Assembly (NCBI GenBank): GCA_046350055.1
Contig: JAXMBC010000001.1
Location: 2,852,001-2,916,000 of the forward strand
Source: JAEUIE01 sp046350055
GTDB lineage: Bacteria > Planctomycetota > Planctomycetia > Gemmatales > HRBIN36
Length of the DNA: 64,000 bases
Reading direction: 5' to 3'
Shown one piece after another: positions 54,601 through 63,204 of this stretch. Each line of letters begins with the position of its first letter. The stretch's first letter is position 1. The position numbers and the translations under genes are program-made. A model generated the notes under the pieces. It had not been told where the DNA came from and did no database searches. It saw nothing but the letters and a program-made list of their open reading frames with translations.

Positions 54601-57600
54601 TGTCATCGTCTATCCCATCATGAAGATAGCGGCTATCAATTGGTGCCGCCCCAGGTACTCGAGTTAGAGCACGCACGACCTCTTCTTCAACAGGCGTGTT
54701 GTAATCGTCGCCTTTTCTCAGCGAGAACCTGAACGATTCCATGGGACCGTCGATTGATCTGTCTTTAGCCCTGAAGTCACCAGCAAAATCCAGGGAGTCG
54801 ACTTCCTGGCGCAGTATCGTGTTTCTGAGCTGCTTGTCATACTTCTCGTTCATTTGTTCCGTCACCCACAGCTCGTCTCCTAAACGCTTCTTTCCTTCGA
54901 TCAGCATCTCGCCGAAATCCTGGCCGCCCATGCCGCGGACAGCGCCAGCAGTATCGCGATCCCATCGCACATTGCCACCCAGTTCGATGCCGAACTCATC
55001 CTCCACTTCGGCACGTTCGCCAAGGCTCAGTGGGGTAATACCCAGGTAGGTACCACCCAAGCCGCCACCGAAGCCACCACCTCCCCCACCATACGCGATA
55101 TTCATCTGCTTCGGTATCTTCCCGAGCAGGCCCAGCCGGGCCAGCGTTTGCCGGTGCAGGTTCACGCGCCAGTCGGCGGCGGCACGCATCTGCTTCTGTC
55201 TAAGCAGCAGTTCACTTTGTGTCCTGCCATCGGCGAAGAAGCGTTCGCCATCGCGCATCTGGAACCGTTTCTTGACGGCGAAGCGTTCGCGCATGGCATC
55301 GTTCTCCAGCACCAGCATGGACGTGTAAGGCGTCATGAGGTGGAACTCTTCAGAGCGGGCGATGATCTCATCGCGATTGGCGGCACCACCTGATTCCAGC
55401 AGGGCTTCGATATGCTGGCGGGCCCACAGGCGGGGGATGAAGCTGTTGCCTGCATCACCGGCGGGCAGGGTAATCTGGGCCTGGTACTTCACGGGAGTAT
55501 TCCCACGCAGGCCGCTGATGGTGACGGTGCCAGTCTGGGCGGTGCCGGGCAGGTAGCGACCGGTGAGGACGAGGCCGGTGCCTGCCTGAACATTGGGCAG
55601 GGTTTCGGGATAGACGCGGGCGGTCTGGATGTCGGCGAAGCTCAGTTTCAGATCACGCAGCAGGGCAGAGTCGGTCAGTTCCGAAAGCAGATCACGAGCC
55701 TGCAGGGCAGCGCCACGGTCCGCAGCGATTTTCCGCCACGAGCCACCGCTGAGGCTGGCCATTGCCCGCAGCGTCTGCGGTTCATGCAAGGCACCCAGTG
55801 CCACGGCATGCACCGGGGCTTTGTCGCGGCTGACGATTCCCTTCAGGCGGTCGACCAGCACCTTGGGGTCATGTCCCCACGACATGGCGGGGATGCCATC
55901 GCCCAGGTAGATGATGACGGTGCCGGCATGCAGGGCAGCCTGTTGCTGGGCAGACTGGAAGGCTTTTTCGAAGTTGGTCCATCCCATGGAGCGGCGGTTT
56001 TGCAGCATCGCTTGAACATCGGCAATGGCCCGGGCATCCGCAGCCTGCTGCTGGGGGAAGGCCCAGGTGGTCTCGACATCGAAGCAAGCAAGGTTGAAGG
56101 TATCGCGGGCGGTCAGGGAGCCGAGCAGAGCATCGACGAAGGCCCGCTGTTCGCCCCGCTGTTTCTTGTCGATGGAGACCGAGGTGTCGCAAAGGATCAG
56201 CAGGTGCAGCGGAGGACCATCGCGGACGATGTCCCGTTCCCAGCCGGTGCTGGTTTGGGGCGGGGCCAACCGCATCAGGAAGTACCCATCCTCGCCGCGA
56301 CGATGAGGCAGCATCGTGACGGCATGCGGAGTGGATGCCAGCTCGATGACCGCTTCAAAGTCGCGGGAGGGGGAATACTCCTGGGCAGAAAAGACGAGCC
56401 GGGCAGCGGTGCCTGCCTTTTCTTCCCGCACCGTGTGGGTGGGAGAGTGGACACGGGCCAGAGGCTGGTCGCTGCTGACGGTGAGGGTGATGTCGAGCTT
56501 CTTGAGCGGATGCTGTTTCAGCAGGTCGCTGAGCAGGGCGTAGCTGTAGCGGAAGCGGTTGCCTTCCAGGGGCAGGGCCTGGGTGTAGGTGATCTTGATG
56601 CGTTTCTCGCCACGGGCGGGGATGGGATAGACGCGGGTCTTGAAGAGGTTGCCACCGGCCCATTCGAGGAGGGCGGGGTCTTTCTTCTCGCTGAGGATGA
56701 TGTCGAAGATTTCGCGGGCCCGCTGCTTTTCGACGATGTCGGCCTCGATGAGTTCGTTGCCGATCCACATGCCGAAGCCGGCGATGCTGGCATCGCTGGG
56801 CAGGGGGAAGTAGAAGGTGCCTTCGAGCTCAGCGTTGGTGGTGTTGAGGAAGGACTCTTCGACGGTGGTACGGGCCAGGCCATCGCGGATATCGACATCG
56901 ACCTTGTGGTAGCCGACGTTGAGGGGCACGTTGCGGTCATCGACCTTGGCGAGAAGCTGGCCGAGCGATTCGTTGACGACGGTGCCCTGGAAGCCTTTCA
57001 GCCAGACGGGTGGCTCCTTCAGGGTGAGGAGCTTGTCGGCATCGGCCCGCAGCACGGTTTTGGCTTCGACGATGGTCTTATCGGTGCCGCTGGGCGCGGG
57101 GCTGATGACGGTGATCTTGCGCTGGCGTGGGTGGACTTCGATCTCGCCGACGTGGAGGCGATATTCGGTGGGGGTCTTGAGTTCGACAGTAGCACCGGGG
57201 CCGAAGGTGACATCGGTATTGGGGGCGAGGCGGAGGCGGGCCGCGTTGGCACCACGAGGATTAGCCCGCACCATGTCGCCGGGCTTGAGCAGATCGCCGA
57301 CAGCCAGGGGTGTCCAGCGTTCGCGACCGACAGGGCGCACCATCACAATGCCCTGGATATCCTGCACAACACCGACGCGGCCATCGTCGGTCAGGGTGTC
57401 TTTCAGTTGGAACAGTTCACCAGCCAGCGGGGCATTGATGGCGGTCAGGGTCAGTTCCTCTTCCCGCATCGGCTGCATGATCTGATCGAGAAGTGTGAGC
57501 TTCTCGGTCTGCCGGGTGCGGAGGTTGAGAAGCCAGCGGAGTTGCAGCGTGGAACGGCCGAGATGATAGAGCCGTTCCTCGAAGCCGGGCTTGGGGGTGG

Positions 57601-58177
57601 TGACCTGCACCGGCTCTTCGTGGAGATCCACATCGCCGGGCAGGCGGAGGAGCTTGCGGAGACTGAGCTGGTTGTCTTCGATGAACGTATCCTGGCGGCG
57701 GCGGGCGATATTCTCCGTTTCGTTGACTTCCCAGCTTTGCCCGGGACGATGGAGGATGTAGCTGGTGCCTTGTTCAATACGGAGCAGGCCAGGCTTGCTG
57801 TAGCTGATCTGCTGCACGCCGAGGTTGCTCCGCTGGGTGGCGGTGAACGATTGCAGCCGTTCGACACTGGCGAGGCTATCGGCCAGGGAGGTGCCACTGG
57901 TGGGGGCCAGCCAGGTGAGGAGGGACAGGCCGATCACCAGCATGGCAGTAGTGGCGAGGGCGAGGCTGTAGCGCACCATGGGGCGACTCCAGAACGGAAT
58001 AGTTCGTGGGCGGTATCGTGTTGAATCAGACGAGGGAACGACGCTGGCGGATTGCACGACGGCGAGAGTCTGCTGGCGCAGCTGGGCGAGCAGGGCGTGA
58101 TCGACGGGTGCTTCAGCATGCTGCGTGTCGCGCAGGAGCCGGGCGATGGGTTGTTCGTCGTGACGGTGTTCTGTCAT
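48674..58177 (-). CDS. 3,167-aa VIT/VWA/TPR membrane protein, ECF partner
   Basis: Start ATG 58177 overlaps the ECF sigma stop (ATGA). Residues 1-60 are a cytoplasmic tail (MTEHRHDEQPIARLL...), then one membrane helix (YSLALATTAMLVIGLSLLTW). Outside come a LolA-like β-domain, a FecR-like segment (WTPLAVGDLLKPGDMVRA), a VIT domain (TTVEESFLNTTNAELEGTFY), a VWA domain (HLLILCDTSVSIDKKQRG with a DxSxS-type site), a Gly-rich linker (AYGGGGGGFGGGLGG) and nearly 1,900 residues of TPR-like helices. It is likely an anti-sigma or sensor for the sigma factor. This is one of the largest gene products one would expect in the genome. Confidence 0.88.
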   Translation of the reverse strand: MTEHRHDEQPIARLLRDTQHAEAPVDHALLAQLRQQTLAVVQSASVVPSSDSTRYRPRTIPFWSRPMVRYSLALATTAMLVIGLSLLTWLAPTSGTSLADSLASVERLQSFTATQRSNLGVQQISYSKPGLLRIEQGTSYILHRPGQSWEVNETENIARRRQDTFIEDNQLSLRKLLRLPGDVDLHEEPVQVTTPKPGFEERLYHLGRSTLQLRWLLNLRTRQTEKLTLLDQIMQPMREEELTLTAINAPLAGELFQLKDTLTDDGRVGVVQDIQGIVMVRPVGRERWTPLAVGDLLKPGDMVRANPRGANAARLRLAPNTDVTFGPGATVELKTPTEYRLHVGEIEVHPRQRKITVISPAPSGTDKTIVEAKTVLRADADKLLTLKEPPVWLKGFQGTVVNESLGQLLAKVDDRNVPLNVGYHKVDVDIRDGLARTTVEESFLNTTNAELEGTFYFPLPSDASIAGFGMWIGNELIEADIVEKQRAREIFDIILSEKKDPALLEWAGGNLFKTRVYPIPARGEKRIKITYTQALPLEGNRFRYSYALLSDLLKQHPLKKLDITLTVSSDQPLARVHSPTHTVREEKAGTAARLVFSAQEYSPSRDFEAVIELASTPHAVTMLPHRRGEDGYFLMRLAPPQTSTGWERDIVRDGPPLHLLILCDTSVSIDKKQRGEQRAFVDALLGSLTARDTFNLACFDVETTWAFPQQQAADARAIADVQAMLQNRRSMGWTNFEKAFQSAQQQAALHAGTVIIYLGDGIPAMSWGHDPKVLVDRLKGIVSRDKAPVHAVALGALHEPQTLRAMASLSGGSWRKIAADRGAALQARDLLSELTDSALLRDLKLSFADIQTARVYPETLPNVQAGTGLVLTGRYLPGTAQTGTVTISGLRGNTPVKYQAQITLPAGDAGNSFIPRLWARQHIEALLESGGAANRDEIIARSEEFHLMTPYTSMLVLENDAMRERFAVKKRFQMRDGERFFADGRTQSELLLRQKQMRAAADWRVNLHRQTLARLGLLGKIPKQMNIAYGGGGGGFGGGLGGTYLGITPLSLGERAEVEDEFGIELGGNVRWDRDTAGAVRGMGGQDFGEMLIEGKKRLGDELWVTEQMNEKYDKQLRNTILRQEVDSLDFAGDFRAKDRSIDGPMESFRFSLRKGDDYNTPVEEEVVRALTRVPGAAPIDSRYLHDGIDDDSKSKDQLFFYDSNAILASRPDLRVMSGAYAGRRMQGYSRSPYPNPLNLQQLFPSQAPAPLIARPSVAKPPVWSPEVTAILQSLDQRAAVRKLEGAALLIDRVTESYDVRRQALSNLSKRTEYLSALGWHTIQASDQSPTLLEWCTPTERTILNLAYLTGRSRSSSQPEQELLPIAWSDRSLEDIVATYGQLPAKLDKLPDNLIRITLTYPETLSVHWYIDTQRKVLVKVEHLNAGKTQSTETFADFQQVAGRWWATRHTVTDAQGRLVSQSVQHVQAIAPNLMVQKLAEAKKLQADCFMLTAPLLTLTEAKQAVAPGGPGGAMPHLVMLSHYAATQQWPRVREHLAQLEKLPKQYTVVPLIRLLVQYASRDHANMQNDIWKQTAELIQKPLPSQNDDWSRFHFLQNQLSSVASANEMLRYLEAHAAPYQRQPAHLRLPRERQKQQAQYLANAGRREEALALWKRLATSDVYDASVQWSYFSTLLQVNDYDLAYRHFMMLLEPQRQVFLSEDDSQQYWQQLYSKLHEMGHFAEMFTLASTWVKRQPNQRLAHQAYLLALILTEQEKEFHRTQLAWIVAGPGPKSGTVQDRQFESALSVALHQTYFGFEHQWHRQQQQLDERLHAPLIAFAEAHLLDPRQVNYIQQVLSSVAGNSARGIALRESLPARMADAASELTIEQLNVLLQYSHYTSSRNPEMTRQHQAQWATAAARLKTRWSSLNDPKAKHAMGNLLSQVLPRVDSTGYLPFLRERLVQEAPEYHLGLRSSLYHHLFSQELTAAIETELFNLLPQLDAPEQPGTTILYARITRFQQLVERLLQDRTSKLHAAIKDKEKLDRVKLQEQQTAATREAHRQVAVRLQQRDVVQLTPLVPWIAAEEIFHRIKAGEAPAGLAASTWSAFEALPAATKVKPEDIKTFDELDQFRTALLYEGLRDRHLTVLTYLATLPKAQQPAASEKLKTFLIGKLSAEPANDYWRANWQRLLIALDQPKELEASLREWVLTSGTDQQYRLMLAYLQAERGGLQEAVALLEKVKADDELAPADWRALSDWLLVLNEQARHRQAKVEQYATASEQALYGFLQKQHALVSRQGQGVPSSLNEDTFLVIPELFRKTQSPTNYFHMVQALYEATKDFRLLTGLADGTLGHTPGNVYQLLQSWRQLISVLQEEATLDELSKRISLLRQSTTSNVDRRVLDLLQAFLHRKAATQINQPGDHAKLAIECLQRAMKHSWHPEEPAALAQLILQLHQEDHAAWKEELQTVYSKLMELTKPGSPERATVAFYYSLYHPQPFQLLEKMICEVRAHQPSGLLPEFSQQIVGAYLNMSIGHEQATEALAQQELARPGYSTASREWFKQQLHAIYLRAYQNKGTVSLGTGTPLYRALETLFENEALTARTLDRRTHYLHQLNTLYHDARRLNERTVQPDCLVMLTQRIVPVLKALGYQRRDIVTTFASTVHDIVGAREAMKFLLDEYDRAPFSVRRLPYDGWDAYHGQLAAWRPEVKDTVILDRYFQIVLKRLSNYLLTGNQQSESFMKGHNYYWAEKEEAFAAAAITVFTSREPNKSLAERVAQYLRSGIDQPARAIDFLKSIRTTAAFDEGIQYLLASILMERNRHEEAVRELLPLFRSRPALHYGLNLMTCYHALNQREPLQRTLADLETRFAPKGEWPSLSDMSQVALTCYHTALYHDAERLYAKLIPLYRQADKTLRMDNLWNYYRFQALTLVELDKTGPALESISSAIVIWGGSFQQRSDVLDCLRTVMRRAKDPQVVITRLDDTARKNAGRENVLLRRVLAEVLLEQQKHGLAVSQLKTILEIKPDDDAASKLLIQAFDALNQPAEALAAALHRSEFVSRQTATWQELGDRLTKMKDSAAAERAYTSLIEVLPNDADSEMALAKVREGQNRWDDAIIHWKLARDYRAEDPSGLLGLAAAYVHTQRWPDAKATLDQLRKPAKPWHQRFNNLRVNERVEELQRQVK

Positions 58178-58722
58178 GACTGTTCCCCCCGAAGACAAGG
58201 GACACGGCGAAGCAATTCTTCCCGCAAAGCGGTGCGGGCCCGGGCGAGTCTGGAACGCAGGGCTACGTCGTTTACACCTGCTTCGCGGGCCAACTCCTCC
58301 ACGGGACGATCCTCCAGATAACGGGCGGTGAGCAGGGCATCGTACTCTGCGGAAAGAGTGGCAAGGGCCTGCCGGATGAGGCTTCCCCACTCGAGGCGTA
58401 TGGCCTGCTCATGAGGCGAAGCTTCGGTGGATTCGAGCCAGGCAGCCAGTCCTTCGGCCTCACCATCAGAGGTGGGGTGTGCACTACGTTTGCGGTAGTA
58501 GAGAGCCACCTGCCGATGGCCGATGCCCCAGAGCCAATTCCAGGCGGAGCCTCGGGTGGCGTCGTATTGGGCAAAGCTGTGGGCCGCGGCCAGGAGCGTT
58601 TCCTGGACCACATCGGCGACGTCGGCCGAGGAAGCAATCCGCTGGGCAATGTTCCGCCAGAGGCGCGCAGCATGGGCATCGTAGAACGATTGCCAGGCCA
58701 CGGTCCGAGCGGAACCGGTCAT
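58174..58722 (-). CDS. ECF-type RNA polymerase sigma factor
   Basis: 182 aa. Sigma-70 region 2 (FYDAHAARLWRNIAQRIASS, ADVADVVQETLLAAAHSF) and region 4 (LSAEYDALLTARYLEDRPVE, LRSRLARARTALREELLRR). The four-base overlap with the following giant gene indicates translational coupling, the usual arrangement of an ECF sigma factor and its membrane anti-sigma regulator. Confidence 0.92.
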   Translation of the reverse strand: MTGSARTVAWQSFYDAHAARLWRNIAQRIASSADVADVVQETLLAAAHSFAQYDATRGSAWNWLWGIGHRQVALYYRKRSAHPTSDGEAEGLAAWLESTEASPHEQAIRLEWGSLIRQALATLSAEYDALLTARYLEDRPVEELAREAGVNDVALRSRLARARTALREELLRRVPCLRGEQS

Positions 58723-58853
58723 GCTGCCACCAGGGGGTTCATCACAGGAGTCCTTTGCTCTGCATTATGGGGCAATGCGTCGCCGTCACAACACTCTTTG
58801 CGCGAAAGGGGGGAAGTGTGTCGGTGGGGAGGGAATATTTTCTTGAACGATGC

Positions 58854-58905
58854 TTTCTGGCAGCTGCGCAGCCAGCTACTACCCGGTCGCCCTCTTCGAG
58901 GGCTG
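58854..58905 (+). repeat. partial RAYT-linked repeat
   Basis: TTTCTGGCAGCTGCGCAGCC through the closing GAGGGCTG, matching the 3' quarter of 32211-32412; the central hairpin is missing. It lies upstream of the ECF sigma factor gene. Confidence 0.7.
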
Positions 58906-59002
58906 TATTGCTAAACGTCACTTAACAGTAGTGGGGCATGGTTATCGTGAGTACACCGAAAACCATGGCACCCGATTCGCGTGGTTTGTGGCTCAGCAGT
59001 GA

Positions 59003-60310
59003 TTACTTCACCACCACCGGTCTGGACAGTTTGATCGACGTGTCGCCGCCGTATTCCACGATGGGGGCGGGGAGGTGTTTGGTACGCCAGTTGGCGGGTG
59101 GGGCGGCGGTGAGGCTGATGGGGCTGTCCGTCTGGTAGCCTGCCTGGGTGACGGGTTGAGCCTGTGGATAGAGAGGCTGATTCGTCCGGGCGGTGGTGCT
59201 CGGATTGGGCAGCTGTTCCATGTTGCTGCTGTGTCTGTTGAACTGAGGCACATCCGGCGGCGGGGCGAGTGGCGGCGGCTCGCTGTTGAGCTGGAGGTTT
59301 GCCGGGGTGTTACGCGGTGGCATGGGGAGGGTGTCCACCTTTTTGTCTGCTGGCTGGTTCAGTTCTATCATCGGTGGAGCAGGTGGAGCCTGCTTTTTCT
59401 CTTCGAGCTTGGGAGGCGTTTCCTGTTTGGGAGCTTCCTGCTTGGGCGGCGTCGCAGTGCGTCCGGTGCCTTCCGGGAGTGGCGGCGCGGGTAACTGGCT
59501 GGCTGGATTGTTCGGAATGGTGGTGGTGGCAGGTGGTGGGTCGAGCGGGCCGACGAGGACACCATTGATCATGCGGCCGGGTGTGACCACGGTGTATCCG
59601 CCGGGCATGGCAGCCATGGGCACCATCGGGGCAGAACCGGGGCCGGGCAGGCGGATGGAGAAATCCTTCTCAGCTTCGTACGGTTTGCCATCGAGCGTGG
59701 TGAAGCGAATGACGACCCGCATGCGTTCGTTGGCGGGGAGTGCCTTGAAGGGGATAACGACCCGATAGGCTGAACCACCAAAGAGAGGCTGGTCCCACGA
59801 GCGTCGCAGTTCGCGATGAGTAACGTCCCAGGCGGAGAGAGGCACTTTCAGGCCAGCCGCTGTGACTTCAAAAAGTTCGATATGGAGCGAACCGGGGACT
59901 TTGATCGAGTGGCCATCGGCGTCGCGGGGTTCGATGAGGAACTGCAGGCTGTCGTCGTAAAGCGAACGGGGATTCATACGATGGCCACCGGTGAGCCGGC
60001 CGAGGGTGATTTCCTTGACGACGCCCGGTGGAATGGGTTCGCCAGCCGGCCTGTTGCCTGCGGCGGACTGCTGGAGCTTTTCGACTTCGAGGTCGAGGCT
60101 GTGGATGGCGCCTTCCTTGCGTTCCAGTTCGGATTTCAGCTCGATAATGTGGCGTTCCTGGGCACGCAGTTCAGCTTCGACCAGGTCCTGCTTTTCACGT
60201 TTCTCGGTGAGGGAGGAGCAGCCTGTGGCGAAAAGGCCCAGGCAGACGAAGAGCGCCCACATCGTCACACGTGTGTTCTGGAATCGCAGCCAGTTTGACA
60301 ACGGGCGCAT
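59003..60310 (-). CDS. coiled-coil, proline-rich lipoprotein
   Basis: 435 aa from ATG 60310. Lipobox FATGC (Cys 30). A coiled coil follows (EKREKQDLVEAELRAQERHI up to LEVEKLQQS), then a β-domain (residues 100-240) and a Pro/Thr-rich tail (residues 260-430). Probably outer-membrane or surface lipoprotein. No enzyme motif. Confidence 0.7.
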   Translation of the reverse strand: MRPLSNWLRFQNTRVTMWALFVCLGLFATGCSSLTEKREKQDLVEAELRAQERHIIELKSELERKEGAIHSLDLEVEKLQQSAAGNRPAGEPIPPGVVKEITLGRLTGGHRMNPRSLYDDSLQFLIEPRDADGHSIKVPGSLHIELFEVTAAGLKVPLSAWDVTHRELRRSWDQPLFGGSAYRVVIPFKALPANERMRVVIRFTTLDGKPYEAEKDFSIRLPGPGSAPMVPMAAMPGGYTVVTPGRMINGVLVGPLDPPPATTTIPNNPASQLPAPPLPEGTGRTATPPKQEAPKQETPPKLEEKKQAPPAPPMIELNQPADKKVDTLPMPPRNTPANLQLNSEPPPLAPPPDVPQFNRHSSNMEQLPNPSTTARTNQPLYPQAQPVTQAGYQTDSPISLTAAPPANWRTKHLPAPIVEYGGDTSIKLSRPVVVK

Positions 60311-60456
60311 GGCGATCAGGTCTTCTCCCCCGGAAAGACTCTCCCCGATACTATCGGCAGAATCGAAAAGGTGGCTTCGGTGAAGCCGGTGGTTGGCAGA
60401 AGGAATCTGCATTTTCGTGGGTGTAAGGCTTGGCCTGCTTCTCCAGATTGCCTGGC

Positions 60457-60981
60457 TTACGGCTGGAACTCGTGTTGCAGCAAGCCGTAGTAGGCTTGGT
60501 CGTGAACCACGCCTGCTTTGCAGACATGCTGGCGGTGGATACCTTCGAGGACGAAACCGACTTTTTCGAGCACGCGTCGGGAGGGTTGGTTTTCGGCCAT
60601 GACGCCGGCATAGAGTCGGCGAAGGGCGAACTCATGGAAGGCCCACTTGCAGAAAGAGCGAAGTGCAGTCGTCGCCCATCCGCGACCCCAGAAGGGTTCA
60701 GCGAGCCAGTAGCCTACTTCGGCCGTACCGGACTCGATGTCGTCCTGAAGAGTGAGGCCGATGCTTCCGATAGCTTCGCCCTGGTATGCGATGGCGAGGT
60801 TGGTGATGGGTCTGGTGGCGTTGGCGTATTCGATCCAGACGCGGCCATCGGAAACGGTGTAGGGATGGGGCAGGCGGTCGCGGAGGTTGATCCAGATATT
60901 GTAGTTGTTGGCATAGCGGACCAGGGAATCGAGGTCAGCAGGCAGCCAGGGACGGAGGAGGCACGGGGAAGCGGGGATCAT
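60457..60981 (-). CDS. GNAT-family acetyltransferase (RimJ-like)
   Basis: 174 aa from ATG 60981 (ATG 60996 is five codons earlier; neither has a clear ribosome site). GNAT fold: LLRPWLPADLDSLVRYANNY, EVGYWLAEPFWGRGWATTAL (acetyl-CoA P-loop, RGWAT), RRLYAGVMAENQPSRRVLEK. Most like RimJ/RimL-type protein N-acetyltransferases; substrate unknown. Confidence 0.85.
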   Translation of the reverse strand: MIPASPCLLRPWLPADLDSLVRYANNYNIWINLRDRLPHPYTVSDGRVWIEYANATRPITNLAIAYQGEAIGSIGLTLQDDIESGTAEVGYWLAEPFWGRGWATTALRSFCKWAFHEFALRRLYAGVMAENQPSRRVLEKVGFVLEGIHRQHVCKAGVVHDQAYYGLLQHEFQP

Positions 60982-61224
60982 GGGGTGATGATACATCAAG
61001 CCGATTAGGGTTCGAGATGAATCAAAAGAATGGGTAAAGGACTTGATTTTAGTGAGATAGCACATCAGACCATCACAACAGTTTTTTGTAGCCGAGATGA
61101 CGGAATATGCTGGTCAAAGGGCACGAAGTCGTCCATTTCCCACGTGAAACCCTTGCCAAAGGTGGCTGTCGTTCGCACTATAATCATTCGCGACTGAGTT
61201 TGCCTTTGGCCCTGAGTACAGGTC

Positions 61225-61896
61225 ATGTCCACAGAAGCATTGAAGAGTCTGGTAGCCCACAAACGGGCAAAAGCTGGCACTGGCGAGTCTCGCCGGCTGC
61301 GACGTGAGAACAACATTCCTGCCGTAGTGTACGGCCACAAGGAAGCGAACGAAAACATCGCCATCAGCCACGATGATTTCTGGTCGATCATCCGCCACAA
61401 TCAGCGCATCATCGATGTGGAAGTCAAGGGTGCCAAGCCCCAGAAGTGCCTGGTGCGTGATGTGCAGTGGGACGTTCTCGGCAAGGAAGTGGTCCATGTC
61501 GATTTCGAACGTGTGGACGCTGATGAACGCATCCACCTGACAGTGCCCATCAAGCTGAAGGGCAATGCAGTCATTCCCGCCGGAGCAGTGCTCAATTTCC
61601 ACCTGCACGAACTTGAAATCGAGTGCGCGGTGGTCAACATTCCTGAAGCCATCGTGGTCAATATCACCGACCTGAAGCTGGGCCAGGCCATCCATGTCAA
61701 GGAGCTGCAACTGCCTGAAGGCGTGAAGGCCCTGACTGATGCGGATGAAACTGTTGTTGCCATCGTGGTACACATTGAGAAGGCTGAACCTGCACCTCTG
61801 GAAGGTGGGGCGACAGCAGCTGAGCCGGAAGTGCTCACGGCCCGCAAGCCTGCTGAAGAAGGCGAAGCGGACGCCAAGGACAGCAAGAAGAAATAA
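61225..61896 (+). CDS. rplY: 50S ribosomal protein L25 (Ctc form)
   Basis: 223 aa. L25/TL5/Ctc type binding 5S rRNA: RRENNIPAVVYGHKEANENI at the start, VRDVQWDVLGKEVVHVDFER, then the second domain with VPIKLKGNAVIPAGAVLNFH and a charged tail. Longer than E. coli L25, as is usual outside gamma-proteobacteria. Followed after 27 bases by pth. Confidence 0.94.
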   Translation: MSTEALKSLVAHKRAKAGTGESRRLRRENNIPAVVYGHKEANENIAISHDDFWSIIRHNQRIIDVEVKGAKPQKCLVRDVQWDVLGKEVVHVDFERVDADERIHLTVPIKLKGNAVIPAGAVLNFHLHELEIECAVVNIPEAIVVNITDLKLGQAIHVKELQLPEGVKALTDADETVVAIVVHIEKAEPAPLEGGATAAEPEVLTARKPAEEGEADAKDSKKK

Positions 61897-61923
61897 GGGA
61901 GCGGTTGAGCTGAGACTGGCCGT

Positions 61924-62610
61924 ATGAAACTCATCGTTGGTCTCGGCAACCCTGGCTCGCAATATACCGGCACCCGCCACAATGTCGGCTTTGAAGTCAT
62001 CGATATCCTGGTCTCCGGGCCAGGCGGCGGGAAATACCAGCGGAAGTTTGAAGGCGACCTGGCGGAAGCCTACGACGGGCTGGACAAAGTGCTCTATCTG
62101 AAGCCACTCACGTTCATGAACCTGAGTGGCCGCTCTGTCAGGGCAGCCCTGGACTTCTACAAGCTCACCCCGGCTGATGTGCTGGTAGTGTGCGACGATA
62201 TCAACCTGCCGCTGGGACAACTGCGGCTGCGGCCCACGGGAAGTGCCGGGGGCCACAATGGGCTCAAAGACATTGAAAGGCAACTGGGCACGCAGACGTA
62301 TGCCCGCTTGCGAATCGGTGTAGGAGGCCCGCACCGGGAAGACCTGGTCGATCATGTGCTCGGCCGGTTCAAACCCAGTGAGCGGGATGTGGTGAACGAC
62401 ACCAACATCCGTGCTGCCCAGGCGGTGGTCTGCTGGATGCGCGAGGGGACGGAAACGGCGATGAACCGTTTCAATGCCCCGGAGCGGGAGCCGAAGCCGA
62501 AGAAGCCCCGTCCCGACAAGAAACAAGAAACTGAAGCGAAGGATGCTTCAGTGCCTGCGAAACAGGATGTGACAACCCCACGTGGTGCGGCCGACCAGAC
62601 TCAAATCTGA
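61924..62610 (+). CDS. pth: peptidyl-tRNA hydrolase
   Basis: 228 aa. Releases tRNA from peptidyl-tRNA. Typical motifs: MKLIVGLGNPGSQYTGTRHN at the start (catalytic His of RHNVG), KPLTFMNLSGRSV, VVCDDINLPLGQLRLRPTGS then AGGHNGL. A Lys/Asp/Glu-rich extension of about 40 residues follows the usual end. It overlaps no neighbour; rpsF starts 43 bases on. Confidence 0.94.
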   Translation: MKLIVGLGNPGSQYTGTRHNVGFEVIDILVSGPGGGKYQRKFEGDLAEAYDGLDKVLYLKPLTFMNLSGRSVRAALDFYKLTPADVLVVCDDINLPLGQLRLRPTGSAGGHNGLKDIERQLGTQTYARLRIGVGGPHREDLVDHVLGRFKPSERDVVNDTNIRAAQAVVCWMREGTETAMNRFNAPEREPKPKKPRPDKKQETEAKDASVPAKQDVTTPRGAADQTQI

Positions 62611-62653
62611 TCGGTCCAACTCCTACCGCACCGCTTACTCGAGGAGAACTGAC

Positions 62654-63055
62654 TTGGCCGGCGAACTGTTCGAAATGCTGATTATCTTTGATGGCAACAA
62701 GTACAACGCTGATGCACAGGGCACAGTGGATGCGGTGCATCAGGTGATTGCCAAGCACAAGGGCGAACTGGTGGTCAGCCGACCCTGGGATGAACGCCGC
62801 TTTACCTACCCGATCAAGAACCAGAAGAAGGGCATGTATTACCTGCTCTACTTCCGCGGCCCCGGCCCGATTGTACCACAGATTGAAGCAGACCTGCGGT
62901 TGAGCGAAACCATCCTGCGTTACATGATTGTGAACATTCATCCCAAGCTGCACGAGCAGATGATCACGATCGCCAAGGATGAGCACGCTGCCGTCGCGCT
63001 GCATGCCCCTGGCCTAGCCGAGGAAGATATCCTGGGCATGACGGGGGGAAGGTAG
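62654..63055 (+). CDS. rpsF: 30S ribosomal protein S6
   Basis: 133 aa from TTG 62654, with GAGGAGA seven bases upstream; no ATG is better placed. YEML-like start (AGELFEMLIIFDGNKYNADA), VVSRPWDERRFTYPIKNQKK, GMYYLLYFRG, ILRYMIVNI. A TTG start for a ribosomal protein is unusual but the site is clear. Confidence 0.9.
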   Translation: MAGELFEMLIIFDGNKYNADAQGTVDAVHQVIAKHKGELVVSRPWDERRFTYPIKNQKKGMYYLLYFRGPGPIVPQIEADLRLSETILRYMIVNIHPKLHEQMITIAKDEHAAVALHAPGLAEEDILGMTGGR

Positions 63056-63204
63056 ACACGAAGCCGGGAGCCAGAAGCCAGAATCCAGAAGAATACAAGT
63101 CACCGGCTCCTGGCTCCTAAATTCCAGAACTGTACAGCTTGCGAACGATCCGCTTCCCCTTTACGCTAACTATTGAGACAAGACATCTACTCGGAGTGTG
63201 ACCC

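Noticed and set aside
55412..58024. 870-codon plus-strand ORF opposite the giant gene (and 49766-51049)
   Set aside because: Mirror-frame ORF of a high-GC gene; sequence is G/E/D/A-rich without domains, and the minus strand has clear VIT and VWA domains.
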